NCBI GenBank assembly: GCA_902787975.1 | Contig: CADAIP010000010.1 | Span: forward strand, 89,926-153,925 | Direction of reading: 5' to 3' | DNA length: 64,000 bases | From: Oscillospiraceae bacterium | GTDB lineage: Bacteria > Bacillota > Clostridia > Saccharofermentanales > Saccharofermentanaceae | Shown: one piece after another, positions 8,601 through 15,149 of the stretch | Layout: every line of letters starts with the position of its first letter | How positions within the stretch are numbered: the stretch's first letter is position 1 | Program-made: the position numbers and the translations under genes | The notes under the pieces: model-generated | Told to the model about the DNA's origin: nothing | The model's database searches: none | What the model saw: the letters and a program-made list of their open reading frames with translations, nothing else

Positions 8601-9213
8601 CTATCTCGGTATCGAAAAAGCTGACTCTCACGGGTTCCGTATAAGACGGCGAATAGATGTCGACAATGTCGCCTCTTACTGAGAATTCGCCCTTTTCCAT
8701 TACCTGCGGGACGTTTTCGTAGCCGTTTAAAAGGAGCTTTTCGACAAGTTCGTCACGCTCCATTTCCATGCCGACCTTAAGATCGATTATCCTCTTGCGG
8801 AAAACTTCTTTGGGTTCAAGTTTGTTAAGTAGCGCACCTGCCGTTATTACGGCAGCCCCGTATTCGCCTCTGGCAAGCTCTGAGAGCGCCGCTGAACGGT
8901 TAAGCTCTAATTCTCTGGAAGAAGCCTCCGCGCTCACGAGAGACAACTCTGAAGGCGACAGAAGGGTAACCGGCTCGTCGGTGAATGCCGCACAGTAAGA
9001 TGCGGTCACGCGCGCCCTTGCGCTGTCTGGTTCGATGAATACAGCCTTGCGGCCGTTAAGGCGGGCCAGAGCCATAGCAACATAGACCTTCTGCTCGTTG
9101 CACAGGCCCGTGATGTTAAGATGCTTCCCCGTTTTCAGACTTGTGGAAAAGTCAGCGGCGAGCTCTTTGTCGGATGCGATCCTTCCAAGGAGTTCGGTGA
9201 GGCTTTTATCCAT
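5659..9213 (-). CDS. mfd: Transcription-repair coupling factor
   Basis: Large ATP-dependent translocase that removes RNA polymerase stalled at DNA lesions and recruits UvrA. The 1184-aa protein has the usual length and order: UvrB-like N-terminal modules, the RNA-polymerase interaction domain (PGDYVVHDKHGVGRYEGL near residue 510), RecG-like helicase motifs with Walker A LLCGDVGFGKTEVAF, DEEQ box VIDEEQRFGVNHKEK, motif III LSATPIPRTLHMSL and motif VI QIKGRVGRSDRQAYAY, then the C-terminal TRCF domain. Its start overlaps the end of pth by eight bases, so the two are one transcript. Nothing unusual apart from a short charged C-terminal tail. Confidence 0.96.
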   Translation of the reverse strand: MDKSLTELLGRIASDKELAADFSTSLKTGKHLNITGLCNEQKVYVAMALARLNGRKAVFIEPDSARARVTASYCAAFTDEPVTLLSPSELSLVSAEASSRELELNRSAALSELARGEYGAAVITAGALLNKLEPKEVFRKRIIDLKVGMEMERDELVEKLLLNGYENVPQVMEKGEFSVRGDIVDIYSPSYTEPVRVSFFDTEIDQIKTFDRETQRSTGQLEETAAVPASAYAFPEDKRDEIASLIKERVQEDLAKMNTATREVRRAAELLSRTATGDAEKISNGIEPSGIARWLGIILKDYQTIINYVNGSDVVFFADEMVDIDARMNAYAGEYVQRCRDSFEIGIAPTCAPSAMVNISKLMRALDGLDNIVTLSMFQSSGNGLPGGVLHTVSGFPADNFSGRAQELSALLKENKNVYLVAHHGRRWEQLKERLAEYDCFTEIIDAPLPAGFNYPLLGITILGEQELYGTEQKRPEKKKGGNRIQFFSEINPGDYVVHDKHGVGRYEGLVNMRVGEIRKDYLKLTYAKGETLYILPENLDSLQKYVGPGEKEPKLSRLGGDEWKKSVSRARDAIKKVAYDLLKIYAARSVNKGFACAPDDEQQKLFEAKFPFVETDDQLRAAHEIKTDMESERPMDRLLCGDVGFGKTEVAFRAMFKAVMNGRQVIMLAPTTLLAQQHYENLSRRLKDFPVNVCMLSRFVSQAQIKQNLIDIESGKIDIIIGTHRALSNDVKPPHLGLLVIDEEQRFGVNHKEKIKSMKTDVDVLSLSATPIPRTLHMSLSGIRDISVLEEAPFNRRAVQTYVLGYDEQIIVQACMREIARGGQIFYLYNRTSDIDKVADNLAKAMPGVRVTYAHGQMPENGLEAVVTDFVEGKYDILVCTTIIENGVDMPNVNTLIVENADRFGLSQLYQIKGRVGRSDRQAYAYITYNADAPLNEEASKRLNALREFTELGSGVRIAMRDLEVRGAGSLLGAEQHGQMDVIGYELYCRLLDEEVRLLKSGKDEVLDTDVLTGHSESSEKGFTVEVDYDAYIPSSYIQDEAARMSCYRRIGDISSFESYSDFIDEVTDRYGDAPSEVYILSGVSLMRSLAGTLGFTKASIKNAGVRLYLNPNLQIDMQALGALMRDHFYGARVTINATGSMPYMLFKPSSVKQDKTVTEIIGLLRILDENRTPEDKPESDKV

Positions 9214-9736
9214 TAGAGATGATCTCCTCTACTGCCTCACACGCTTTAACGAATGCGTCGTTCATGAGTGACCGGTCATCTGCGGGCACTTCGGAAAGAA
9301 CATAATTTACGAGATCCCAGTGTTCAGGTACCGGACCCGTGCCGATCCTGACACGCGGAAACTCCTGTGTTCCAAGGAGCTGGATCACGGATCTCATGCC
9401 GTTATGCGTGCCGGCACTGCCCTTGGGTCTTACCCTGATGGTACCCTTGGCAATGTCGATATCGTCGTAAACAGTGATGATGTTTTTCGGCGGGACCTTA
9501 TAGAAATTACTGATCTCAACCAGGCACTCGCCTGAGTTGTTCATGTAAGTCGTTGGCTTGATGATGATGACGTCCTGTCCTGCAATCTTGCCCTTGCCCC
9601 AGAGGCCCTTGTACTTTTCCTTGCCGAGAAAAATGCCATGTTTATCCGCGAGCATATCTACAGCGAGATAGCCCATGTTGTGCCATGTATAGATATACTG
9701 TTTTCCCGGATTACCGAGTCCGGCCACTATCCACAT
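9206..9736 (-). CDS. pth: Peptidyl-tRNA hydrolase
   Basis: Recycles peptidyl-tRNAs released during translation. The 176-aa protein begins WIVAGLGNPGKQYIYTWHNMGY, carrying the catalytic histidine and the asparagine beside it. The usual TRHN is TWHN here. The KPTTYMNNSGE and VYDDIDIAKGTIRVRPKGSAGTHNGMRS blocks are intact. It lies between glmU (18 nt downstream of it) and mfd (8-bp overlap), the arrangement usual in Bacillota. Confidence 0.95.
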   Translation of the reverse strand: MWIVAGLGNPGKQYIYTWHNMGYLAVDMLADKHGIFLGKEKYKGLWGKGKIAGQDVIIIKPTTYMNNSGECLVEISNFYKVPPKNIITVYDDIDIAKGTIRVRPKGSAGTHNGMRSVIQLLGTQEFPRVRIGTGPVPEHWDLVNYVLSEVPADDRSLMNDAFVKACEAVEEIISNG

Positions 9737-9754
9737 AAAGATCCTTCCGGAAGA

Positions 9755-11170
9755 TCAGACCTCTGAACGTCTGTCGTCGAGTCTGATATAATTCTCGCCT
9801 CTCATACGGCTCTTGTCTGCAACCCAGTTATCCTTGTTGAGCTGCTTTGATCTTCCGATACCGAGCGAAAGCGCCGGAACGTCGGATGTGATCGTTGAGC
9901 CTGCGGCAATGTAGCAGTCCTTGCCGAGAACGACAGAGGATACGATATTGGAGTTGCCTCCGATGAATACGTTGTCCTCGATCGTGCAGCCGACCTTGTC
10001 CTGACCATCGAAGTTACATGTAACGGTACCGCATCCGAAGTTAACGTTGCGGCCTACCTTTGAGTCACCGATGTATGTAAGGTGACGTGCTCTCGTATAC
10101 TCGCCGATGTCAGAACCCTTGACCTCAACGTATGCACCGAGTGTTACGTGATCGTCGATCTTGGATTCAGGTCTGATGTGCGTATAAGGTCCGATACGGC
10201 AGTCCTTGCCGATCGTGCTTGAAGAAACGATCGAGTTATCAACAACCGTGCCGTCGCCGATATCAGAGCAGTCGATTCTTGTATTCTCGCCGATGATGCA
10301 GTCCTCACCGATGTTTGTGTTGCCGATGAGCGTCGTACCAGGCAGGATAACAGTATCCTGGCCAATCTCTACTGCGTGGTGGATCCATGTAGCATTGGGA
10401 TCAACGATCTCGACACCGTTCTTCATGTGGCGGTCGAGGATCCTGTGGTTCATGATGTCTCTTACCTGGGCGAGCTGCTTTCTGTCGTTAACTCCCCTTG
10501 TGTCATCGAAATCGCAGACAACCGCGCCAACCGTGTAGCCGTCACCGATAAGGATTCCGATGGTATCTGTAAGGTAATATTCCTTCTGGGCGTTGTTCGC
10601 GCCGATCCTGCCCAAAGCAGAGATAAGGAGAGGTGTCTTGAAAACATACATTGAAGAGTTGATCTCTTTGCACTTGAGCTCTTCGGGTGTGCAGTCTTTG
10701 TGCTCTACGATCTTGAGAACGTTGCCGTCCTCGCCTCTGATGATCCTTCCGTAACCTGTCGGATCGTCTGCCTCAGCAGTGATGAGGATCGCTGCGCAAT
10801 TGGAAGCAGCTGAATCGAAAGCATCGAGTGCCTTCTTGATCGTGTCTGCAGATACCATCGGGCAGTCGCCGGGAAGAACGATCGTAAGTCCGTCTCTGCC
10901 CTCAAGGAAAGGTGCAGCCTGCATTACGGCGTGGCCTGTTCCTCTCTGTTCTTCCTGAAGTACGTATGCGACATTCTCGCCCAATACGCTTCTGATCTCA
11001 GCCTGTGCTTCACCTACTATATATACCTGGTCCTGGCAGCCTGCTTCCTGAAGAGCATCAGCTACCCATTGAATGATCGGTTTGCCCGACACCTGGAACA
11101 CAACTTTAGAATGCTTTGACTTCATTCTCGTGCTCTTACCTGCCGCCATAACAACCGCACTGATTTCCAT
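9755..11170 (-). CDS. glmU: Bifunctional GlcNAc-1-P uridyltransferase / GlcN-1-P acetyltransferase
   Basis: Makes UDP-N-acetylglucosamine for peptidoglycan. The 471-aa protein has an N-terminal pyrophosphorylase domain starting with a variant of the nucleotide loop, AVVMAAGKSTRMKS, an LPGDCPMVSADT block and a KIVEHKDCTPEE segment, then a left-handed beta-helix of hexapeptide repeats from about residue 255. The acetyltransferase region RPESKIDDHVTLGAYVEVKGS and the HLTYIGDSKVG motif are conserved. First gene of glmU-pth-mfd-tRNA. Confidence 0.95.
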   Translation of the reverse strand: MEISAVVMAAGKSTRMKSKHSKVVFQVSGKPIIQWVADALQEAGCQDQVYIVGEAQAEIRSVLGENVAYVLQEEQRGTGHAVMQAAPFLEGRDGLTIVLPGDCPMVSADTIKKALDAFDSAASNCAAILITAEADDPTGYGRIIRGEDGNVLKIVEHKDCTPEELKCKEINSSMYVFKTPLLISALGRIGANNAQKEYYLTDTIGILIGDGYTVGAVVCDFDDTRGVNDRKQLAQVRDIMNHRILDRHMKNGVEIVDPNATWIHHAVEIGQDTVILPGTTLIGNTNIGEDCIIGENTRIDCSDIGDGTVVDNSIVSSSTIGKDCRIGPYTHIRPESKIDDHVTLGAYVEVKGSDIGEYTRARHLTYIGDSKVGRNVNFGCGTVTCNFDGQDKVGCTIEDNVFIGGNSNIVSSVVLGKDCYIAAGSTITSDVPALSLGIGRSKQLNKDNWVADKSRMRGENYIRLDDRRSEV

Positions 11171-11213
11171 AAATTAACCTCTTAAGTTAGTTATTTGGGA
11201 TTTTACCCCCGAC

Positions 11214-11219
11214 ATTATA
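11214..11219 (-). promoter_or_regulatory. Probable -10 element of glmU
   Basis: TATAAT on the minus strand lies 44 nt before the glmU start. A weak TTTAAT-like -35 sits about 17 nt upstream. The ldh terminator is just beyond, so glmU needs its own promoter here. Confidence 0.5.
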
Positions 11220-11242
11220 GCAAATTCTTACTTCTTATTAAA

Positions 11243-11280
11243 TGAAAAGCCCTGCACTTATTGGGACAAGTGCAGGACTT
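11243..11280 (-). terminator. ldh terminator
   Basis: A 13-bp stem (AAGTCCTGCACTT with AAGTGCAGGGCTT, one G-T pair) is followed by TTTTCATTT on the minus strand, about 55 nt beyond the ldh stop codon. Confidence 0.85.
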
Positions 11281-11333
11281 GGGATTATTTCTTTTCGCGC
11301 CCGAAAACAAAGGCGCATCAAGTATCCGCCCTA

Positions 11334-12287
11334 TCAGAGGCCCTCTACGGAAGCGATAGCCTCACGCATATTTGCCTCAGATTTCTTGAGGAGCTCGTAC
11401 TCTTCGTCTGTAAGACGCATGTCAATGATCTTATCAACGCCGTTAGCACCGATGAGTGCAGGAACGTCGAGAGTAACTCCGGAGATGCCGTACTCGCCGT
11501 TGAGTCTTGTGGATACTGTTCTGATAGTGTGCTCGTCTTCTGTGATGCTTCTGAGGAGAGTAGCAGCACTTACGGCGATACCGTTGAATGTAGCGCCCTT
11601 GAGCTTGATGATCTCAGCGCCTGCAGACTTTGTCTTCTGAGCGATCTCAGCCTTAACATCCTCTCCGAAAGGTACGCCGATTGCATCTGCGTACTCGTCG
11701 ATGGACATACCTGCAACGTGAGTGTGGCTCCATGCAGGGAACTGTGTCTCACCGTGCTCGCCGAGGATATAACCGTGAACGTTTCTAACGTCAACGCCAA
11801 GCTTTCTGGAAATGAGGACTCTGAAACGTGCAGAGTCAAGGTTCGTACCTGAACCGATGATCTTGTTTGAAGGAAGTCCGGACCACTCCGCAACCTTATA
11901 TGTAACGAGGTCGCAAGGGTTGGAGATTACCATGATGACACCCTTGTTGTAGTGCTCCATGATGCTGTCTGTAATGGCATGAGCGAGCTTGACGTTCTTC
12001 TTTGCAAGGTCAAGTCTTGTCTCGCCTTCTTTTCTGGGGATACCTGCCGTGATGATGATGCAGTCAGCATCCTTAACGTCAGAATAGTCGCCTGCGTGAA
12101 TGTACATATCGCCGATGAACGGAAGTCCGTGGCTGATATCAAGTGCCTCACCCAGAGCCTTTTCCTTATTGACATCAATAAGAACGAGCTCAGAGCAGAG
12201 CTGCTGCATTGCGATTGCGAAAGCGGTTGTAGATCCTACCGCGCCTGCGCCGATAATGGCGACTTTTGTTCCTTCTTGTTTATACAT
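11334..12287 (-). CDS. ldh: L-lactate dehydrogenase
   Basis: NAD-dependent reduction of pyruvate to L-lactate in fermentation. The 317-aa protein has GAGAVGSTTAFAIA for NAD binding, the active-loop arginine in GIPRKEGETRLDL, the substrate arginine in SARFRVLISRKLG, and the catalytic histidine in GEHGETQFPAWSH (commonly GEHGDTE). Length is standard. It is monocistronic, between its own terminator and a toxin-antitoxin locus. No clear Rex operator is visible upstream. Confidence 0.94.
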   Translation of the reverse strand: MYKQEGTKVAIIGAGAVGSTTAFAIAMQQLCSELVLIDVNKEKALGEALDISHGLPFIGDMYIHAGDYSDVKDADCIIITAGIPRKEGETRLDLAKKNVKLAHAITDSIMEHYNKGVIMVISNPCDLVTYKVAEWSGLPSNKIIGSGTNLDSARFRVLISRKLGVDVRNVHGYILGEHGETQFPAWSHTHVAGMSIDEYADAIGVPFGEDVKAEIAQKTKSAGAEIIKLKGATFNGIAVSAATLLRSITEDEHTIRTVSTRLNGEYGISGVTLDVPALIGANGVDKIIDMRLTDEEYELLKKSEANMREAIASVEGL

Positions 12288-12482
12288 GTCTCATATGCCC
12301 CCTTTTGTAGCAGTATGAATGATATCAAGAATGAATATTCAAATAAAGTCATTATTCGTTGCAAATTTTACCTAAAAAATGCACTTACAAACTGCCGTGC
12401 AAGTGTAATTTGATAATTTGATAATCAAAGTTTTTGCCCTGTTTTATGGGGTTTCAGGCCTGTTTTAGTCCCCAAAACCGAA

Positions 12483-12511
12483 TTGACGGTTAAAAATGAA
12501 GCGGATATAAT
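12483..12511 (+). promoter_or_regulatory. Promoter of antisense antitoxin RNA
   Basis: TTGACG at 12483-12488, a 17-nt spacer, then TATAAT at 12506-12511. Strong housekeeping promoter firing toward the 3' end of the toxin gene, as expected for a type I antitoxin. Confidence 0.85.
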
Positions 12512-12517
12512 GAATTC

Positions 12518-12608
12518 ATAGATGAGGCATTACGCAATAGACGGTTGTCCTCAGAAATTGGTTTGGAACGCCGCCCCAGTTCTTCAGGCTACGGGCGGCT
12601 TATTTCTT
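12518..12608 (+). ncRNA. Antisense antitoxin RNA (RatA-like role)
   Basis: A short RNA of about 90 nt is predicted from the promoter at 12483 to an intrinsic terminator with stem GCCGCCC (12570-12576) and GGGCGGC (12593-12599) followed by TTATTTCTTTG. It is complementary to the 3' untranslated region and last codons of the toxin gene on the opposite strand, the convergent layout of txpA/RatA. Function is inferred from this layout. Confidence 0.7.
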
Positions 12609-12788
12609 TGTATTTAAACAAAGAGCAATGATTGAAACTATTAATACGCCAATCGTGAGTATCACGATCAACATTTCGTAATCACTCATGCTGCACCTCC
12701 TTTCACCATGAACGAGGTCATGGGTTTACAGGAGGACGACCGCCTAAACACCTAGGTGTTACGATTACCGTTTAGGGTAATGCCTCAT
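12522..12788. repeat. 12-bp inverted repeat bracketing the toxin module
   Basis: ATGAGGCATTAC at 12522-12533 recurs inverted as GTAATGCCTCAT at 12777-12788. In the toxin mRNA these are the 3' and 5' ends, so the mRNA can pair end to end. Inside the 5' part are more self-complementary sites, AACACCTAGGTGTT at 12747 and CATGACCTCGTTCATG just before the Shine-Dalgarno. Confidence 0.75.
12600..12689 (-). CDS. 29-aa holin-like type I toxin (TxpA-like)
   Basis: A small ORF with a perfect GAAAGGAGG ribosome binding site encodes one hydrophobic helix: MSDYEMLIVILTIGVLIVSI followed by a short tail ending NTKK. The short polar N-terminus with YE, a membrane span and a lysine-rich end match the putative holin-like toxin family of Bacillota, which depolarise the membrane. 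It lies convergent to a predicted antisense RNA. The leader is long and highly structured. Nothing else in the 12.3-12.96 kb gap looks coding. Family assignment is by pattern, not by search. Confidence 0.75.
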   Translation of the reverse strand: MSDYEMLIVILTIGVLIVSIIALCLNTKK

Positions 12789-12903
12789 AAACAGTCTATA
12801 TGGCAACGATCACAATGTCATTGCTTTAAAGGGACTTACGCTATCTTTTCAAGATAAATATACATATATTGTCCCCTTATCAGGATTTAATCGAAAATCG
12901 CAT

Positions 12904-12938
12904 GAAAAACGGCGCAGGACTTTTGTCCCACGCCGCCT
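12904..12938 (-). terminator. thrS terminator
   Basis: On the minus strand GGCGGCGTGGGAC pairs with GTCCTGCGCC around AAAA and is followed by GTTTTTC, directly downstream of the thrS stop codon. Confidence 0.8.
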
Positions 12939-12963
12939 GTTATTTGTTTTGTCTGAGCGAAGA

Positions 12964-14790
12964 TCAGATCTCCTGAGGGAGCTCCAATGTTCTTTCTGCA
13001 TTGAGCTTTTTGCAGAGTTCAACAAACTTGTCGAGAGCAACGCCCTGGAGCTGCTTGTTGGAGCCTCTTACGTTAACAGATACTGTGTTCTCAGCAGCTT
13101 CCTTGTCGCCTACAACGAGGATATAAGGATCCTTCATCTGCTTGAACTTCTTGATCTTGTCTCTCATGTTAACGTCTGTTAAGTCGGACTCGACTCTTAC
13201 GCCGGCCTTTGTGAGAGCATCAGCAACCTTCTGTGCATACTCATTGTGCTCAGGTCTGATAGGTACGACTGCAACCTGATAAGGATTGAGCCAGAACGGG
13301 AAAGCGCCCTTGAAGTGCTCTGTGATGATGCCGATGAAACGCTCGAAAGAACCGAAGATGGCTCTGTGGATAACGATAGGCATCTTCTGTGCGCCGTCCT
13401 TGTCGACGAATGTGAGCTCGAAGTTATGAGGAAGCTGGAAGTCGAGCTGGACTGTACCGCACTGCCACTCACGTCCAAGAGCGTCCTTGATCTGAAGGTC
13501 GATCTTCGGGCCGTAGAATGCGCCGTCGCCTTCGTTGATCTCGTAGTTGCCGTCACCATACTTCTCGTCGAGGATAGCCTTGAGAGAAGCCTCAGCAGAG
13601 TTCCATGACTCGATATCGCCCATGAAGTCGTCAGGTCTTGTTGAGAACTCGGCTCTGTATGTGATACCGAATGTCTTGTAGATCTCGTCTGCAATAGCGA
13701 TTACGTCCTTGATCTCGTCCTTGATCTGGTCAGGTGTAACGAATGTATGGTCGTCGTCCTGACGGAACTCCTGAACTCTGAAAAGACCGTTCATCTGGCC
13801 GGACTTCTCCTTACGGTGGAGTACATCGTACTCACTGTAACGGATAGGAAGTTCCTTATACGAGTGCATTGTGCGCTTGTAGGACATCATGGCGTTAGGG
13901 CAGTTCATAGGCTTAGCTGCCATTGTATCCTCAGCATCAACGGCGTACTGCTCGGGAGCCTCTTCGCCCTGAACAGCGTCAGTAGCATTAACGCCCTTTG
14001 TGATACCGGGAACGATGAACATGTTGTTCTGATAGTGTGCCCAGTGACCGGAAATGAGCCAGAGCTTCTTATTGTTGATAAGAGGTGCGGAGATCTCCGT
14101 GTAGCCGTGTGCGCCCTGGATCTCACGTGAATACTTCATGAGTTCCTGATAGAGGATCCATCCCCTGGGGAGCCAGTAAGCCATACCGGGAGCTGTCTCA
14201 CGGAACATAAAGAGGTCAAGCGCCGTACCTATCTTCTTGTGGTCTCTCTCCTGAGCTTCCTTAAGCCATGCAAGGTGAGCCTTGAGCTCGTCCTTTGAAG
14301 GGAACGCGAAAAGATAGATTCTCTGGAGCTGGTCTCTCTTCTCATCGCCTCTCCAGTAAGCACCGGAAACGTTCTTGATCTTGAAAGCAGCGCTGAAAAG
14401 CTCCTGTGAATTGTCTACGTGAGGTCCACGGCAAAGATCTACATAATCGTCGCCTGTGTAATATATGGATATTGTCTCGTCTGCAGGCAGATCGACAATA
14501 AGCTCATGCTTAAACTTCTGATCCTTGAAGAGTTCCAAAGCCTCATCACGGGAGATGACCTTACGTGTCCAGTCTTCCCTTCTCTTGATGATCTCATGCA
14601 TCTTGTCTTCGATTGTCTGGAAATCTTCCTCTGTGACTGTTCTCGGAAGGACAAAATCGTAATAGCAGCCGTCCTCGATCTCAGGTCCGATCGCGTACTG
14701 TACCTCTTTGCCATATAACTCGATTACAGCCTTTGCAAGGATGTGTGCCAAAGAGTGACGGTACACCTTCAATACTTCTTCTTTTTCCAT
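12964..14790 (-). CDS. thrS: Threonine-tRNA ligase lacking the N-terminal TGS domain
   Basis: Charges tRNA-Thr. The 608-aa protein starts directly in the editing domain (YRHSLAHILAKAVIELYG, with the HxxxH zinc/editing motif). The class II catalytic core follows, with the zinc cysteine in KPMNCPNAMMSYKR, motif 2 FRVQEFRQDDDH and motif 3 AIFGSFERFIGIITEH, then the anticodon-binding domain. The usual N-terminal TGS domain of about 60 residues is absent, and a strong AGAGGAGG site just before this ATG argues the start is real. An insert of about 25 acidic residues (around residue 265) precedes the zinc cysteine. Confidence 0.94.
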   Translation of the reverse strand: MEKEEVLKVYRHSLAHILAKAVIELYGKEVQYAIGPEIEDGCYYDFVLPRTVTEEDFQTIEDKMHEIIKRREDWTRKVISRDEALELFKDQKFKHELIVDLPADETISIYYTGDDYVDLCRGPHVDNSQELFSAAFKIKNVSGAYWRGDEKRDQLQRIYLFAFPSKDELKAHLAWLKEAQERDHKKIGTALDLFMFRETAPGMAYWLPRGWILYQELMKYSREIQGAHGYTEISAPLINNKKLWLISGHWAHYQNNMFIVPGITKGVNATDAVQGEEAPEQYAVDAEDTMAAKPMNCPNAMMSYKRTMHSYKELPIRYSEYDVLHRKEKSGQMNGLFRVQEFRQDDDHTFVTPDQIKDEIKDVIAIADEIYKTFGITYRAEFSTRPDDFMGDIESWNSAEASLKAILDEKYGDGNYEINEGDGAFYGPKIDLQIKDALGREWQCGTVQLDFQLPHNFELTFVDKDGAQKMPIVIHRAIFGSFERFIGIITEHFKGAFPFWLNPYQVAVVPIRPEHNEYAQKVADALTKAGVRVESDLTDVNMRDKIKKFKQMKDPYILVVGDKEAAENTVSVNVRGSNKQLQGVALDKFVELCKKLNAERTLELPQEI

Positions 14791-14846
14791 TTGTAAATTC
14801 CTCCTCTAGAGTTTTATGCACAGAACCGCTGTGCAGATAGAAGAAG

Positions 14847-14876
14847 ATTGTACCACATATTAATTAAAAATGTTGA
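14847..14876 (-). promoter_or_regulatory. Probable thrS promoter
   Basis: TCAACA and TACAAT on the minus strand, separated by 18 nt, start a leader of about 55 nt that contains the hairpin TGCACAGCGGTTCTGTGCA. No T-box specifier or AGGGTGG antiterminator is visible, so thrS is probably not T-box controlled here. Confidence 0.5.
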
Positions 14877-14963
14877 TTTTAAGGGCTTTTCTGATAATTC
14901 CCTCATAAATATGCCCGAAAACATGGCATAAAGCCATTTAAAAGAACGTTTGTTCTCAATTGA

Positions 14964-14991
14964 AAAGCCCTTCCGAAATTGGAAGGGCTTT
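14964..14991 (-). terminator. Terminator behind the tRNA-Ser fragment
   Basis: Perfect 11-bp stem AAAGCCCTTCC/GGAAGGGCTTT with a TTTTCAATT tail on the minus strand, 8 nt after the encoded CCA of the truncated tRNA. It is probably the original terminator of the lost tRNA gene. Confidence 0.75.
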
Positions 14992-14999
14992 AAGTTCTT

Positions 15000-15057
15000 T
15001 GGCGGAGCCGCAGGGATTCGAACCCTGGTGCCCGTGAAGGCAAACGGTTTTCAAGAG
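15000..15057 (-). pseudogene. 3' half of a tRNA-Ser gene (possible attachment-site remnant)
   Basis: The minus strand reads CTTGAAAACCGT (anticodon loop with TGA), a TGCC/GGCA variable arm, a perfect T arm CAGGGTTCGAATCCCTG, the acceptor strand CGGCTCC and GCCA. The matching 5' half is missing: no GGAGCCG, no D arm, and the bases before the anticodon loop (AGTGCCT) do not pair with ACCGT. Truncation from the anticodon loop to the CCA end is the usual footprint of a tRNA-targeting integrase. A simple deletion is equally possible. Confidence 0.75.
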
Positions 15058-15149
15058 GCACTTAAGTATACATAATCCGAAAGACTTTTTCAAGTAGCTG
15101 TCTGAAAAGCTTCTCTTATATATAAATATAGTACCTTAAAGATATAACA

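Noticed and set aside
14791..14960. T-box leader for thrS
   Set aside because: The leader is only about 55 nt after the likely promoter and has neither specifier loop nor AGGGTGG antiterminator.
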